Assembly (NCBI GenBank): GCA_902803015.1
Contig: CADCOL010000265.1
Coordinates: 1-5,549 of the forward strand
DNA from: an uncultured Lachnospiraceae bacterium
Lineage (GTDB): Bacteria; Bacillota; Clostridia; Lachnospirales; Lachnospiraceae
DNA length: 5,549 bases
Reading direction: 5' to 3'
This document shows, piece after piece, positions 1-5,542 of the stretch. The translations under genes and the position numbers were made by a program. The stretch's first letter is position 1. Each line of letters starts with the position of its first letter. The notes under the pieces are model-generated. The model searched no databases and was not told the origin of the DNA. It saw only the letters and a list, made by a program, of their open reading frames with translations.

Positions 1-341
1 GATATGGCTTCAATCAGATCCGTATTTAAGTTCAGGGCTGTTCCGATATTGCGCGCAATTCTCGAAACCAGCTGCACATGAAGCGCCCGCCGGCAAACAT
101 CATCGTTCTTCACCAAAGAGAAGACCTGTGTTTTATCCATGTAACGGGAATAGAAGGGAACGTGCATGATTTTTTCCGTATCCCGAACGAAGGCCGGTCG
201 CCAGAGATTGGCGCGGTCATGGTTTTCATCCCTTCGAATCACCTGCTCATCCCTGCAGGCATAAGGATTTACCCAACCCTCTTTTCGGTCTTTTCGGATG
301 CGGTCCTGCAACCCCTCGGAAAGACTTAAGTAATTTGCCAT
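1..341 (-). CDS. HD-domain dNTP triphosphohydrolase (dGTPase-like), N-terminal part, cut by window edge
   Basis: The reading frame opens with ATG at 341 on the minus strand and stays open for 113 codons to the left edge, so the C-terminal part is missing. The visible part matches the N-terminus of the dGTPase (Dgt) family of HD phosphohydrolases, which cleave dNTPs to deoxynucleoside plus triphosphate in the cytoplasm. Signs are an R-x-x-F-V-R-D-T-E-K-I stretch (about residues 48-58), the family hallmark DKTQVF (69-74), RRALHVQLVSRIARNIG (84-100) in which H88 should be the first metal-binding histidine of the HD site, and NLNTDLIEAI (104-113) just before the expected HD pair. The HD residues themselves lie outside the window, so activity cannot be judged. 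The start is supported by an AAAGGGG ribosome binding site (352-346) that overlaps the stop codon of the upstream amidohydrolase, only 9 nt away, which suggests translational coupling. The dGTP preference is inferred from the family; other dNTPs are possible. Confidence 0.82.
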   Translation of the reverse strand, partial: MANYLSLSEGLQDRIRKDRKEGWVNPYACRDEQVIRRDENHDRANLWRPAFVRDTEKIMHVPFYSRYMDKTQVFSLVKNDDVCRRALHVQLVSRIARNIGTALNLNTDLIEAI

Positions 342-350
342 TTTACCCCT

Positions 351-1136
351 TTATAACCCAAATACTTCCGCGAAATTATCGTAAAGAATCATCTGATTCA
401 TCTCGTCCGTCAGTCCGAGATTTAAGAAGCGTTCCAGTTCCTGCTTCGGATTCCACATCGGAAAATCGCTGCCGAAGAAATAGCGGTCAGCGCCGAAATG
501 ATCGATGAAACGGTTCGCGGTCTGCACATCCAGCATAAACAGACTGCTGGAGGTATCGTAATAAACATTCTCAAAACGCGGCATGCGGTATGCCTCATCC
601 CACTCGCTGTATCCGCCGAAATGCGCGCCGATAATGGTAAGCTTCGGGAACATTTCCGCAATCTTTGCCAGTTTCTTCGGGGATGTAAAATCATACCTTG
701 CATCTCCCATATGAAGCAAAAGAACCATGCCCTTCTTCTCCATTGCCTCGTAAATCGGAAGGCATTTCGGATCGTCAATGGCGTATCCCTGCATGTCATG
801 ATGGAATTTCACGCCCCTTAATCCCAAAGAGACTGCGCGATCAAGCTCCGCATCGAAATTCTCGTAGTCTTTATGCATTGCGGCGAGTCCCAGAAACTCC
901 GGATGCTCGGCACACTCTTTTGCGATAAAATTATTGATGCTTTCCACCTGCAACGGGGAAAGTGCGGAGGAACATACGAGGCAGCGTTCACTGCCGAGTT
1001 CCTTCTCAAGCTTTACAAGGCTCTCCGGCGATGCGTCGGAATGCATCGGAATTCCGTAGAAATTCCCGATGGATTCGGATGCCTTGGTTGCGATTTTTGT
1101 AGGGAAAATATGTGCGTGCGCGTCGATGATTCTCAT
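351..1136 (-). CDS. Amidohydrolase-family (amidohydrolase 2 type) TIM-barrel metal hydrolase
   Basis: This is a 261-residue cytoplasmic protein with no signal peptide or membrane segment. It opens with the metal-binding motif DAHAHIF (H7 and H9). Further candidate metal and active-site positions follow in the order expected for the amidohydrolase-2 branch of the superfamily (the ACMSD/decarboxylase-like branch): GVKFHHD (K110, H112/H113), LLLHMGDAR (H142), IIGAHFGG (H172) and FGSDFPMW (D224). The length is close to a complete small barrel, so the enzyme looks intact. The substrate cannot be read from sequence; members include hydrolases and non-oxidative decarboxylases. The ATG at 1136 is chosen because the HxH motif must lie at the very N-terminus and a GAGAG site (1148-1144) precedes it by 7 nt. 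That site overlaps the lspA stop codon (gap 11 nt), so the gene is probably co-translated with lspA. Confidence is high for the family and low for any specific reaction. Confidence 0.88.
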   Translation of the reverse strand: MRIIDAHAHIFPTKIATKASESIGNFYGIPMHSDASPESLVKLEKELGSERCLVCSSALSPLQVESINNFIAKECAEHPEFLGLAAMHKDYENFDAELDRAVSLGLRGVKFHHDMQGYAIDDPKCLPIYEAMEKKGMVLLLHMGDARYDFTSPKKLAKIAEMFPKLTIIGAHFGGYSEWDEAYRMPRFENVYYDTSSSLFMLDVQTANRFIDHFGADRYFFGSDFPMWNPKQELERFLNLGLTDEMNQMILYDNFAEVFGL

Positions 1137-1147
1137 GTATATACTCT

Positions 1148-1363
1148 CTATTCGTTTTCTTTTTCTGCCGGCTCTTCTTCCTTTTCCGGTTCTGCTGCCG
1201 GCTCTTCATCCGTTTCCGGCTCTTCCGAAACCTGCGCCTCTGCTACTTCCGCAGTCTCGGCCACAGCTTCCGTCTCCGCAGCTTCCTCCGCCGGCTCCAC
1301 GGTTTCTGCCTCTGTCGCGACTTCTTCCGCAGCTTCTTCCTTCTCCACGAGATCCTTGTCTTC
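1148..1363 (-). other. Acidic low-complexity tail of LspA (E/A/P-rich)
   Basis: This segment encodes LspA residues 191-261. By direct count 32 of 71 residues are Glu or Asp and only 4 are Lys; most of the rest are Ala, Val, Thr and Pro. The tail is in frame with the enzyme core and has no membrane segment. It follows a short linker after the last transmembrane helix. By the usual LspA topology, with both termini inside, it should lie in the cytoplasm. It is expected to be disordered, or partly helical in its E/A-rich middle. Its role is unknown. Acidic extensions of differing length on otherwise standard enzymes can evolve by slippage in repetitive GAA/GCN codons. Confidence 0.85.
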
Positions 1364-1933
1364 GAGTCCCATCTCGTTTAAGTGCTTGGGCGGCTCCTTC
1401 TGCGGGAAGTTTCCGAAGCACTTGTTGAACTCGTCTTCGTTATAAACAAAGAGAAGCAGGAAAATCATAAAGAAGAACGCCAGCGTCACAAAGATATCCG
1501 CCACGTTAAAGACCGGAAAATGGATAAATTTCGCATAAATCATATCCACCACATAGCCGTGGAACATGGAACCGGTTGAAGGTTCATAGCGGAAAATTCT
1601 GTCGAGCAGGTTTCCGATGGCACCGCCGACCATCATCACTTCCGCGATACGAATCGGACGATACTCCTTCTCCCACGGTGTCCGGACATACAAAAAGATT
1701 ACGGCACATATTGCAAGCGGCGTCAGAATGGAAAAAATCAACTGTCCGTTCTGGAAAAAGCCCCAGGCCATACCGCGATTCTGTACATATGTCAGAACGA
1801 TGGCTTCACCGATGAGATTCTTTTCTTCTCCCTCGGCAAAATGCTGAATGATTAAATACTTGGACCACTGGTCCAGACCGACAATCGCGGCAATGGAAAG
1901 AAGCGGTACCAGTACTCTGGATAATTTCTTCAT
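1148..1933 (-). CDS. lspA: Lipoprotein signal peptidase (signal peptidase II) with acidic C-terminal tail
   Basis: LspA is the membrane aspartyl protease that removes signal peptides from diacylglyceryl-modified prolipoproteins. The sequence shows a first membrane segment (about residues 7-20) ending in the conserved LDQWSK (D21), then QNRGMAWG (51-58), MMVGGAIGNLLDRI (100-113), GYVVDMI with catalytic D130, and FPVFNVADIFV with catalytic D146. Four hydrophobic segments are visible at about 5-20, 64-83, 98-110 and 144-164, so the enzyme core is complete in about 165 residues, the usual length of the family. Two features are unusual. The box normally read N-x-G-A-A-F/W has methionine in place of the first alanine. 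About 90 extra residues follow the last membrane segment, most of them strongly acidic (separate entry). The start at 1933 has an AAGAGAG site at 1945-1939. The gene lies 36 nt after asnA and 11 nt before the amidohydrolase. Confidence 0.95.
   Translation of the reverse strand: MKKLSRVLVPLLSIAAIVGLDQWSKYLIIQHFAEGEEKNLIGEAIVLTYVQNRGMAWGFFQNGQLIFSILTPLAICAVIFLYVRTPWEKEYRPIRIAEVMMVGGAIGNLLDRIFRYEPSTGSMFHGYVVDMIYAKFIHFPVFNVADIFVTLAFFFMIFLLLFVYNEDEFNKCFGNFPQKEPPKHLNEMGLEDKDLVEKEEAAEEVATEAETVEPAEEAAETEAVAETAEVAEAQVSEEPETDEEPAAEPEKEEEPAEKENE
1168..1225 (-). repeat. Short in-frame repeats within the lspA tail (three copies of a 10-mer)
   Basis: The plus-strand word CCGGCTCTTC occurs at 1168-1177, 1198-1207 and 1216-1225; the first two copies extend to CTGCCGGCTCTTC. 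The offsets are 30 and 18 nt, both multiples of three, and each copy encodes Glu-Glu-Pro on the minus strand (LspA residues 253-255, 243-245 and 237-239). The word CCGCAGCTTC is also repeated in frame at 1276-1285 and 1327-1336. This fits growth of the tail by short in-frame duplication. Confidence 0.7.
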
Positions 1934-1969
1934 GTAATCTCTCTTAACGAAATAACGTAAAACGTACTC

Positions 1970-2980
1970 TTACAGAATGTTTACATTATGCTCGTATGCA
2001 ATCTTGTATACTTCTTCGGGCCAGAGCGAAGACTGAACTTCTCCGATGTGTGCACGCTGTAAGAAGAACATGCAGATTCTGGACTGGCCGATTCCGCCGC
2101 CGATGGTATAAGGCATTTTCTTTTCGAGAATTGCCTTCTGGAACGGAAGCTCGGCACGTTCCTCGCAGCCTGCCATACGAAGCTGGGCAGCAAGCGCATC
2201 CTCATCCACACGAATACCCATGGAGGAAAGTTCCAAAGAACATCCGAGAATCGGGTAATAAACCAGAATATCTCCGTTTAAGCTCCAGTCATCATAGTCC
2301 GGTGCCCGACCGTCATGACGCTCGCCGGAAAGAAGCGGTCCGCCGATCTGCATAAGAAATACGGCGCCCTTTTCTTTGGTAATCAGGTTTTCTCTTTCCT
2401 TCGGAGTCTTGTCCGGCCATCTGTCCTCAAGTTCCTGCGTGGTCACGAAAGTAATCTCGCCGGGAAGGAACGGATCCATAAAATGATACTTGCCGCACAT
2501 ATAATACTCGGTCTGCTTAATCGCCATATAAATGCGGAACACGGTTTCTTTCAGCGTATCGATATTGCGTTCGGACTTGTCGATGATTTTTTCCCAGTCC
2601 CACTGATCGACATAGATGGAGTGGAGGTTGTCGGTATCCTCGTCGCGGCGAATCGCGGTCATATCGGTATAAAGGCCCTCACCCTTCCTGAATCCGTACT
2701 TCTGAAGTGCCATTCTCTTCCATTTTGCAAGGGAATGCACGATTTCCACTTCCTTATCGCCCTGCTCTTTGATTCCGAATTTTACGGGGCGCTCCACACC
2801 GTTTAAGTTGTCGTTCAGACCGCTTTCGGGTGTTACGAAAAGCGGTGCCGAAACACGGCTTAAATTCAGGGCATCGGAAAGGGCACGTTCAAAATAGTCC
2901 TTTACCTCCTTGATTGCCTTCTGTGTGTCTTTAATGTCCTGCGGGCTCTCATAACCCTTCGGAAAATAACATCTGTCCAT
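1970..2980 (-). CDS. asnA: Aspartate-ammonia ligase (asparagine synthetase A)
   Basis: AsnA makes L-asparagine from L-aspartate, ammonia and ATP (releasing AMP and pyrophosphate). It is structurally related to class II aspartyl/asparaginyl-tRNA synthetases. The 336 residues match the normal length of about 330. Diagnostic stretches in order are SRVSAPLFVT (41-50), VHSLAKWKRMAL (81-92), GLYTDMTAIRRDE (102-114), DQWDWE (125-130), GRAPDYDDW (224-232), DILVYYPILGCSLELSSMGI (237-256) and the class II motif-3-like IGGGIGQSRICMFFL (293-307). No key region is missing. The start at 2980 has a clear AGAGGA site at 2993-2988 with 7-nt spacing. The gene lies 52 nt downstream of asnS, so the product amino acid and the enzyme that charges it are encoded together. 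AsnA depends on free ammonia, which suits an organism living where ammonium is plentiful; that ecological reading is inference. Confidence 0.97.
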   Translation of the reverse strand: MDRCYFPKGYESPQDIKDTQKAIKEVKDYFERALSDALNLSRVSAPLFVTPESGLNDNLNGVERPVKFGIKEQGDKEVEIVHSLAKWKRMALQKYGFRKGEGLYTDMTAIRRDEDTDNLHSIYVDQWDWEKIIDKSERNIDTLKETVFRIYMAIKQTEYYMCGKYHFMDPFLPGEITFVTTQELEDRWPDKTPKERENLITKEKGAVFLMQIGGPLLSGERHDGRAPDYDDWSLNGDILVYYPILGCSLELSSMGIRVDEDALAAQLRMAGCEERAELPFQKAILEKKMPYTIGGGIGQSRICMFFLQRAHIGEVQSSLWPEEVYKIAYEHNVNIL

Positions 2981-2997
2981 GATTTTATCCTCTTTTT

Positions 2998-3026
2998 AAA
3001 AACCTGATGCAGCAAACCCTGCTGCA
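2998..3026 (-). promoter_or_regulatory. Hairpin in the asnS-asnA gap, possible attenuator, weak terminator or processing site
   Basis: The 52-nt gap holds a perfect 7-bp inverted repeat, TGCAGCA (minus strand, 3026-3020), loop GGGTT, TGCTGCA (3014-3008). It is followed after five bases (TCAGG) by a run of five T (3002-2998). The stem is short and the T run is displaced, so it is a poor full terminator. It could cause partial termination or protect the 3' end of an asnS transcript and so set the asnS:asnA ratio. The hairpin ends about 15 nt before the asnA ribosome binding site and does not sequester it directly. Confidence 0.4.
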
Positions 3027-3032
3027 AAATTT

Positions 3033-4427
3033 TTACAGATCACAGTTGTTAACGGTTCTCGGGAACGGAATGACGTCGCGGATGTTGCCCATGCCGGTTA
3101 AGTACATTACGCATCTTTCAAATCCGAGACCGAATCCGGCGTGGCGAGCGGAACCGTATTTACGAAGATCCAGATAAAAATCGTAATCTTCTTTCTTAAG
3201 TCCGAGTTCTTCCATTCTGGCAAGAAGCTTGTCGTAATCATCCTCACGCTGGGAGCCGCCGATAATTTCGCCGATTCCGGGAACCAGGCAGTCCATAGCC
3301 GCTACGGTCTTGCCGTCCTCGTTCAGTTTCATATAGAATGCCTTAATTTCCTTCGGATAGTCCGTTACGAATACGGGGCGCTTGAAAATCTCCTCGGTAA
3401 GATATCTCTCATGCTCGGTCTGCAAATCGCATCCCCAGAATACCTTGTATTCGAACTTGTCGTTATTTTTCTCCAGAAGCTCGATTGCTTCGGTGTAGGT
3501 AACATGTCCGAATTCGGAATTTACGACATGATTCAATCTATCAATCAGACCCTTGTCGATAAAATTGTTAAAGAATTCCATCTCTTCGGGTGCATTCTCA
3601 AGTACATAACGGATGATGTATTTAATCATGCTCTCGGCAATCATCATATCATCCTGCAGATCCGCAAACGCCATCTCCGGCTCGATCATCCAAAACTCCG
3701 CCGCATGACGGGTGGTGTTGGAATTCTCGGCTCTGAAGGTCGGTCCGAAGGTATAAATATTCTTAAATGCCATCGCATAGGTCTCGCCGTTTAACTGACC
3801 GGAAACCGTAAGGTTCGTATTCTTGTTGAAGAAGTCTTTGGAGAAATCCACCTTGCCGTCTTCCGTCATCGGAACATTGGCAAGATCCAGCGTGGTGACC
3901 GTAAACATTTCACCGGCACCCTCGCAGTCGCTTCCGGTAATCAGGGGAGTATGTACATAAACGAAATCTCTCTCCTGGAAAAACTTATGAATTGCATATG
4001 CAATCAGGGAACGCACTCTGAATACCGCCTCAAAGGTATTGGTTCTGGGACGTAAATGCGTAATGGTACGAAGATACTCCATCGTATGGCGTTTTTTCTG
4101 AAGCGGATAGTCCGGTGTGGAATCGCCTTCGATTACAATCTCGGTCGCCTGAATTTCAAACGGCTGCTTTGCTTCCGGTGTGGGAACCAGCGTTCCTTTT
4201 ACGATAAGTGCCGCACCGACATTGATTTTTGCAATTGCCGCAAAGTTCTCCATGGTATCGTGGTATACCACCTGCAACGGTTCAAAGAACGTACCGTCGT
4301 TAATAATAACGAAACCGAAGGACTTTGAGTCACGGTTCGAACGCACCCAGCCTCCTACGGAAATCTCCTTGTTTAAGTATTCTTCCCTGTTTCTGAAAAT
4401 GTCTCTGATCGATACAAGCTGTTCCAT
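3033..4427 (-). CDS. asnS: Asparaginyl-tRNA synthetase
   Basis: This class IIb aminoacyl-tRNA synthetase attaches asparagine to tRNA-Asn in the cytoplasm. With the start at 4427 it is 464 residues, the usual AsnS length. It has an N-terminal OB-fold anticodon-binding domain (about 1-105, with [20 protein letters not shown] at 24-43), then the catalytic core: motif 1 region [20 protein letters not shown] (154-173), motif 2 [20 protein letters not shown] (231-250), and motif 3 [13 protein letters not shown] (433-445). [22 protein letters not shown] separates AsnS from AspRS. The frame is open further upstream to an ATG at 4493, but 4427 is preferred: it has a GAGAGG site (4439-4434) at 6 nt, the protein then begins at the normal OB-fold position, and the predicted transcription start lies at about 4492, leaving no leader for the longer form. 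It is the first gene of the operon. Asn-T-box control is known for such genes in other Firmicutes, but no T-box fits in the leader of about 65 nt here. Confidence 0.96.
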   Translation of the reverse strand: MEQLVSIRDIFRNREEYLNKEISVGGWVRSNRDSKSFGFVIINDGTFFEPLQVVYHDTMENFAAIAKINVGAALIVKGTLVPTPEAKQPFEIQATEIVIEGDSTPDYPLQKKRHTMEYLRTITHLRPRTNTFEAVFRVRSLIAYAIHKFFQERDFVYVHTPLITGSDCEGAGEMFTVTTLDLANVPMTEDGKVDFSKDFFNKNTNLTVSGQLNGETYAMAFKNIYTFGPTFRAENSNTTRHAAEFWMIEPEMAFADLQDDMMIAESMIKYIIRYVLENAPEEMEFFNNFIDKGLIDRLNHVVNSEFGHVTYTEAIELLEKNNDKFEYKVFWGCDLQTEHERYLTEEIFKRPVFVTDYPKEIKAFYMKLNEDGKTVAAMDCLVPGIGEIIGGSQREDDYDKLLARMEELGLKKEDYDFYLDLRKYGSARHAGFGLGFERCVMYLTGMGNIRDVIPFPRTVNNCDL

Positions 4428-4433
4428 GTCTGA

Positions 4434-4439
4434 CCTCTC
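4434..4439 (-). promoter_or_regulatory. Shine-Dalgarno site that fixes the asnS start
   Basis: GAGAGG on the minus strand lies 6 nt before the ATG at 4427. The in-frame ATGs at 4445 and 4493 have no comparable site, so this decides for the 464-residue AsnS. Confidence 0.8.
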
Positions 4440-4498
4440 TTGCATGTAAGCATTGTTTTGACGCTGTGCCGATGCGCACGTCTGCTCACGCACGTTAC

Positions 4499-4527
4499 AT
4501 TATAACCTACCTTTTCACTGTTTACAA
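4499..4527 (-). promoter_or_regulatory. Sigma-A type promoter of the asnS operon
   Basis: On the minus strand, TTGTAA (4527-4522, 4 of 6 matches to TTGACA) is followed after exactly 17 bp by a perfect TATAAT (4504-4499). Transcription should start near 4492, giving a leader of about 65 nt before the asnS ATG at 4427. The DNA upstream of the -35 box is very AT-rich and could serve as an UP element. The short leader contains a 7-mer direct repeat (CGCACGT on the plus strand at 4475-4481 and 4489-4495) and a 4-bp stem, but no recognisable riboswitch or T-box. Confidence 0.75.
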
Positions 4528-4622
4528 ATCATTTTTCTTTCTATATTACCTTATTAAATATTACAAAAGTCCAACCACAAGATTTAGGGAAATAAAAATA
4601 TATTGCCACAATATTTTCCAAA

Positions 4623-4641
4623 TTGTTACAAATATGTTACA
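4623..4641 (+). repeat. Tandem TGTTACA half-sites upstream of the hydrolase promoter
   Basis: TTGTTACA (4623-4630) and ATGTTACA (4634-4641) repeat with an 11-bp period, about one helical turn, roughly 50-70 bp upstream of the predicted start of the plus-strand transcript. A third GTTACA lies at 4494-4499, touching the -10 box of the asnS promoter. The spacing would suit a regulator bound to one DNA face, but in AT-rich DNA the words could recur by chance. Confidence 0.25.
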
Positions 4642-4657
4642 TTTTATTAATTTTTTG

Positions 4658-4686
4658 TTGCTTTTTCCTTTCAGAGTTGTTATAAT
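4658..4686 (+). promoter_or_regulatory. Sigma-A type extended -10 promoter of the wall hydrolase gene
   Basis: A perfect TATAAT at 4681-4686 is preceded by TG at 4678-4679, giving an extended -10. A weak -35 box TTGCTT (4658-4663, 3 of 6 matches) lies 17 bp upstream. The T/A tract at about 4640-4656 directly before the -35 box could act as an UP element. Transcription is predicted near 4693. Confidence 0.7.
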
Positions 4687-4705
4687 GGGCATACTCATAA
4701 GTAAT

Positions 4706-4783
4706 ATGAGGAGTGGGGAATCTCTTCAGTTGCAGCAATAATCGGTATGAAAGGGAATTTGGCAGTATCGGTTCCCGGAAAGA
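4706..4783 (+). promoter_or_regulatory. Potentially structured 5' leader of the wall hydrolase gene
   Basis: Two stems can be drawn in the leader: GAGGAG (4708-4713) with CTCTTC (4722-4727), including one G-U pair, and GGGAA (4753-4757) with TTCCC (4772-4776). They do not match any riboswitch class I recognise, and the leader of about 100 nt is too short for a c-di-AMP (ydaO) riboswitch, a class often found before wall hydrolase genes. The fold may have no function. Confidence 0.25.
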
Positions 4784-4796
4784 AGATGTGAGAAAA

Positions 4797-5489
4797 ATGT
4801 TTTTATTGAAAAAGGGTTGGAAAGAAATCCGTAAGAATTTCCCGAAGACCTTTCGCAGGCAGGAAGCGGTAATCCTTGCATCCGTGCTCGGTATATCCGT
4901 CATCTGCTCCGCATTCGTTGTGAATGCCAATTATCAAACCAGAAAAGAATCCGTAACGGAAGAAACATTATCCGAAACTCTGATTCTCGGTACGGAAAAT
5001 CATATCACCACCAACACTTTGGAAAAGAAAGCTTTGGAATTTCCCAAGTTTGAAGTAACGGTGGTACAAAGCCGCAAGGGCGACGTCATCACTCCGGTTC
5101 GTTCCGCTTATACAATGGAAGACCGCGAGCTTTTAGCTCAGATGATGTACGCGGAAGAAGGCGTGTTCTTCTCCTGGGCAGCGGGCGATCCCGAAAAAAT
5201 CGAGCGCGTGCACAAACTTGCGGGAAGCGTTATTCTTCATCGTCTGAATGCGCATTTCAGCGGTGCACAGACTTTGGCCGATGTTCTTTATGCGCCCGGT
5301 CAGTATGATTACCGTACGATTCAGAAGGTTGAAAAGGGACAGCCGATGCCCGCACAGGTTTATCAGTGGGCTGACGATCTTTTGACAAACGGCGCACTCG
5401 GTCCCGATACCTTGGTATTCCAGGCAGAGTTCCGTCAGGGAAGTGAAGTTTACGATCATATCGGAAACCAGTACTTCTGCTGCAGATAA
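4797..5489 (+). CDS. Membrane-anchored SleB-type cell-wall hydrolase
   Basis: From the ATG at 4797 the protein has 230 residues. A basic N-terminus (KKGWKEIRKNFPKTFRR) precedes one hydrophobic segment (about 24-42, AVILASVLGISVICSAFVV), then a linker of about 65 residues rich in T, E and K, then a C-terminal domain (about 107-230) resembling the SleB/CwlJ hydrolase-2 fold. Family signs are ELLAQMMYAEEG (111-122, with E120 the likely catalytic glutamate), HKLAGSVILHRLNAHF (139-154), TLADVLYAPGQYD (159-171) and the closing GNQYFCCR. SleB-type enzymes cleave peptidoglycan, classically spore cortex as lytic transglycosylases; non-spore relatives act in wall remodelling. The segment may be an uncleaved anchor or a signal peptide. 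The exact start is uncertain: GTG at 4788 adds three residues, and the frame is open to a GTG at 4713, but that adds 28 non-hydrophobic residues and its AGGA abuts the start codon. It has its own promoter and terminator, so it is monocistronic and divergent from asnS. Confidence 0.8.
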   Translation: MFLLKKGWKEIRKNFPKTFRRQEAVILASVLGISVICSAFVVNANYQTRKESVTEETLSETLILGTENHITTNTLEKKALEFPKFEVTVVQSRKGDVITPVRSAYTMEDRELLAQMMYAEEGVFFSWAAGDPEKIERVHKLAGSVILHRLNAHFSGAQTLADVLYAPGQYDYRTIQKVEKGQPMPAQVYQWADDLLTNGALGPDTLVFQAEFRQGSEVYDHIGNQYFCCR

Positions 5490-5509
5490 CAAAACTACAT
5501 AAGACTACG

Positions 5510-5542
5510 AAAAACCCACCCGCAATTCGCGGGTGGGTTTTT
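5510..5542 (+). terminator. Strong intrinsic terminator after the wall hydrolase gene (bidirectional)
   Basis: A perfect 14-bp inverted repeat, AAAAACCCACCCGC (5510-5523) and GCGGGTGGGTTTTT (5529-5542), encloses an AATTC loop. The GC-rich 9-bp core is followed by five T. It begins 21 nt after the hydrolase stop codon. The A tract on the left arm gives a T tract on the other strand, so it could also stop a minus-strand transcript arriving from the right. Confidence 0.95.

Larger units (their letters stand above)
4428..4796. other. Divergent intergenic region between asnS and the wall hydrolase
   Basis: This stretch of about 370 bases holds no convincing gene. From left to right it contains the asnS leader (4428-4492), the asnS promoter, an AT-rich core (about 4530-4657), the plus-strand promoter (4658-4686) and a purine-rich leader of about 100 nt for the hydrolase. 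Base composition in the core is much more AT-rich than the flanking genes, as expected for a promoter region. No tRNA-like or riboswitch-like fold was recognised by eye. Confidence 0.7.

Noticed and set aside
78..329. Plus-strand open frame of 83 codons at the left edge
   Set aside because: It is antisense to the dGTPase-like gene, which has family motifs and a strong ribosome binding site.
1148..1363. Short tandem words in the lspA tail considered as a CRISPR-like or regulatory repeat array
   Set aside because: The repeats are only about 10 bp, unevenly spaced in multiples of three, and are explained by repeated Glu-Glu-Pro and Ala/Glu codons.
873..1445. Plus-strand open frame encoding a Ser/Ala-rich low-complexity protein
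   Set aside because: It is the antisense reading of the GAA/GCN-rich lspA tail and part of the amidohydrolase gene. Both minus-strand proteins have clear family motifs, and the plus frame has none.
2315..2806. Plus-strand open frame of 163 codons inside asnA
   Set aside because: It is antisense to conserved AsnA motifs, with no domain or regulatory support.
3141..3794. Plus-strand open frame of 217 codons inside asnS
   Set aside because: It lies wholly antisense to the conserved AsnS catalytic domain, shows no recognisable motif, and fits a shadow frame produced by codon bias.
4428..4493. N-terminal 22-residue extension of AsnS from the ATG at 4493
   Set aside because: It has no ribosome binding site, the predicted transcription start coincides with it, and AsnS has its normal length from 4427.
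4706..4741. Possible 11-codon leader peptide (starting MRSGESL) upstream of the wall hydrolase
   Set aside because: There is no Shine-Dalgarno sequence before the ATG, no run of regulatory codons and no terminator/antiterminator pair, so attenuation is unsupported.
4637..4930. Minus-strand open frame of 97 codons across the hydrolase promoter and 5' part
   Set aside because: It crosses the plus-strand promoter and coding sequence and has no motif or credible ribosome binding site.
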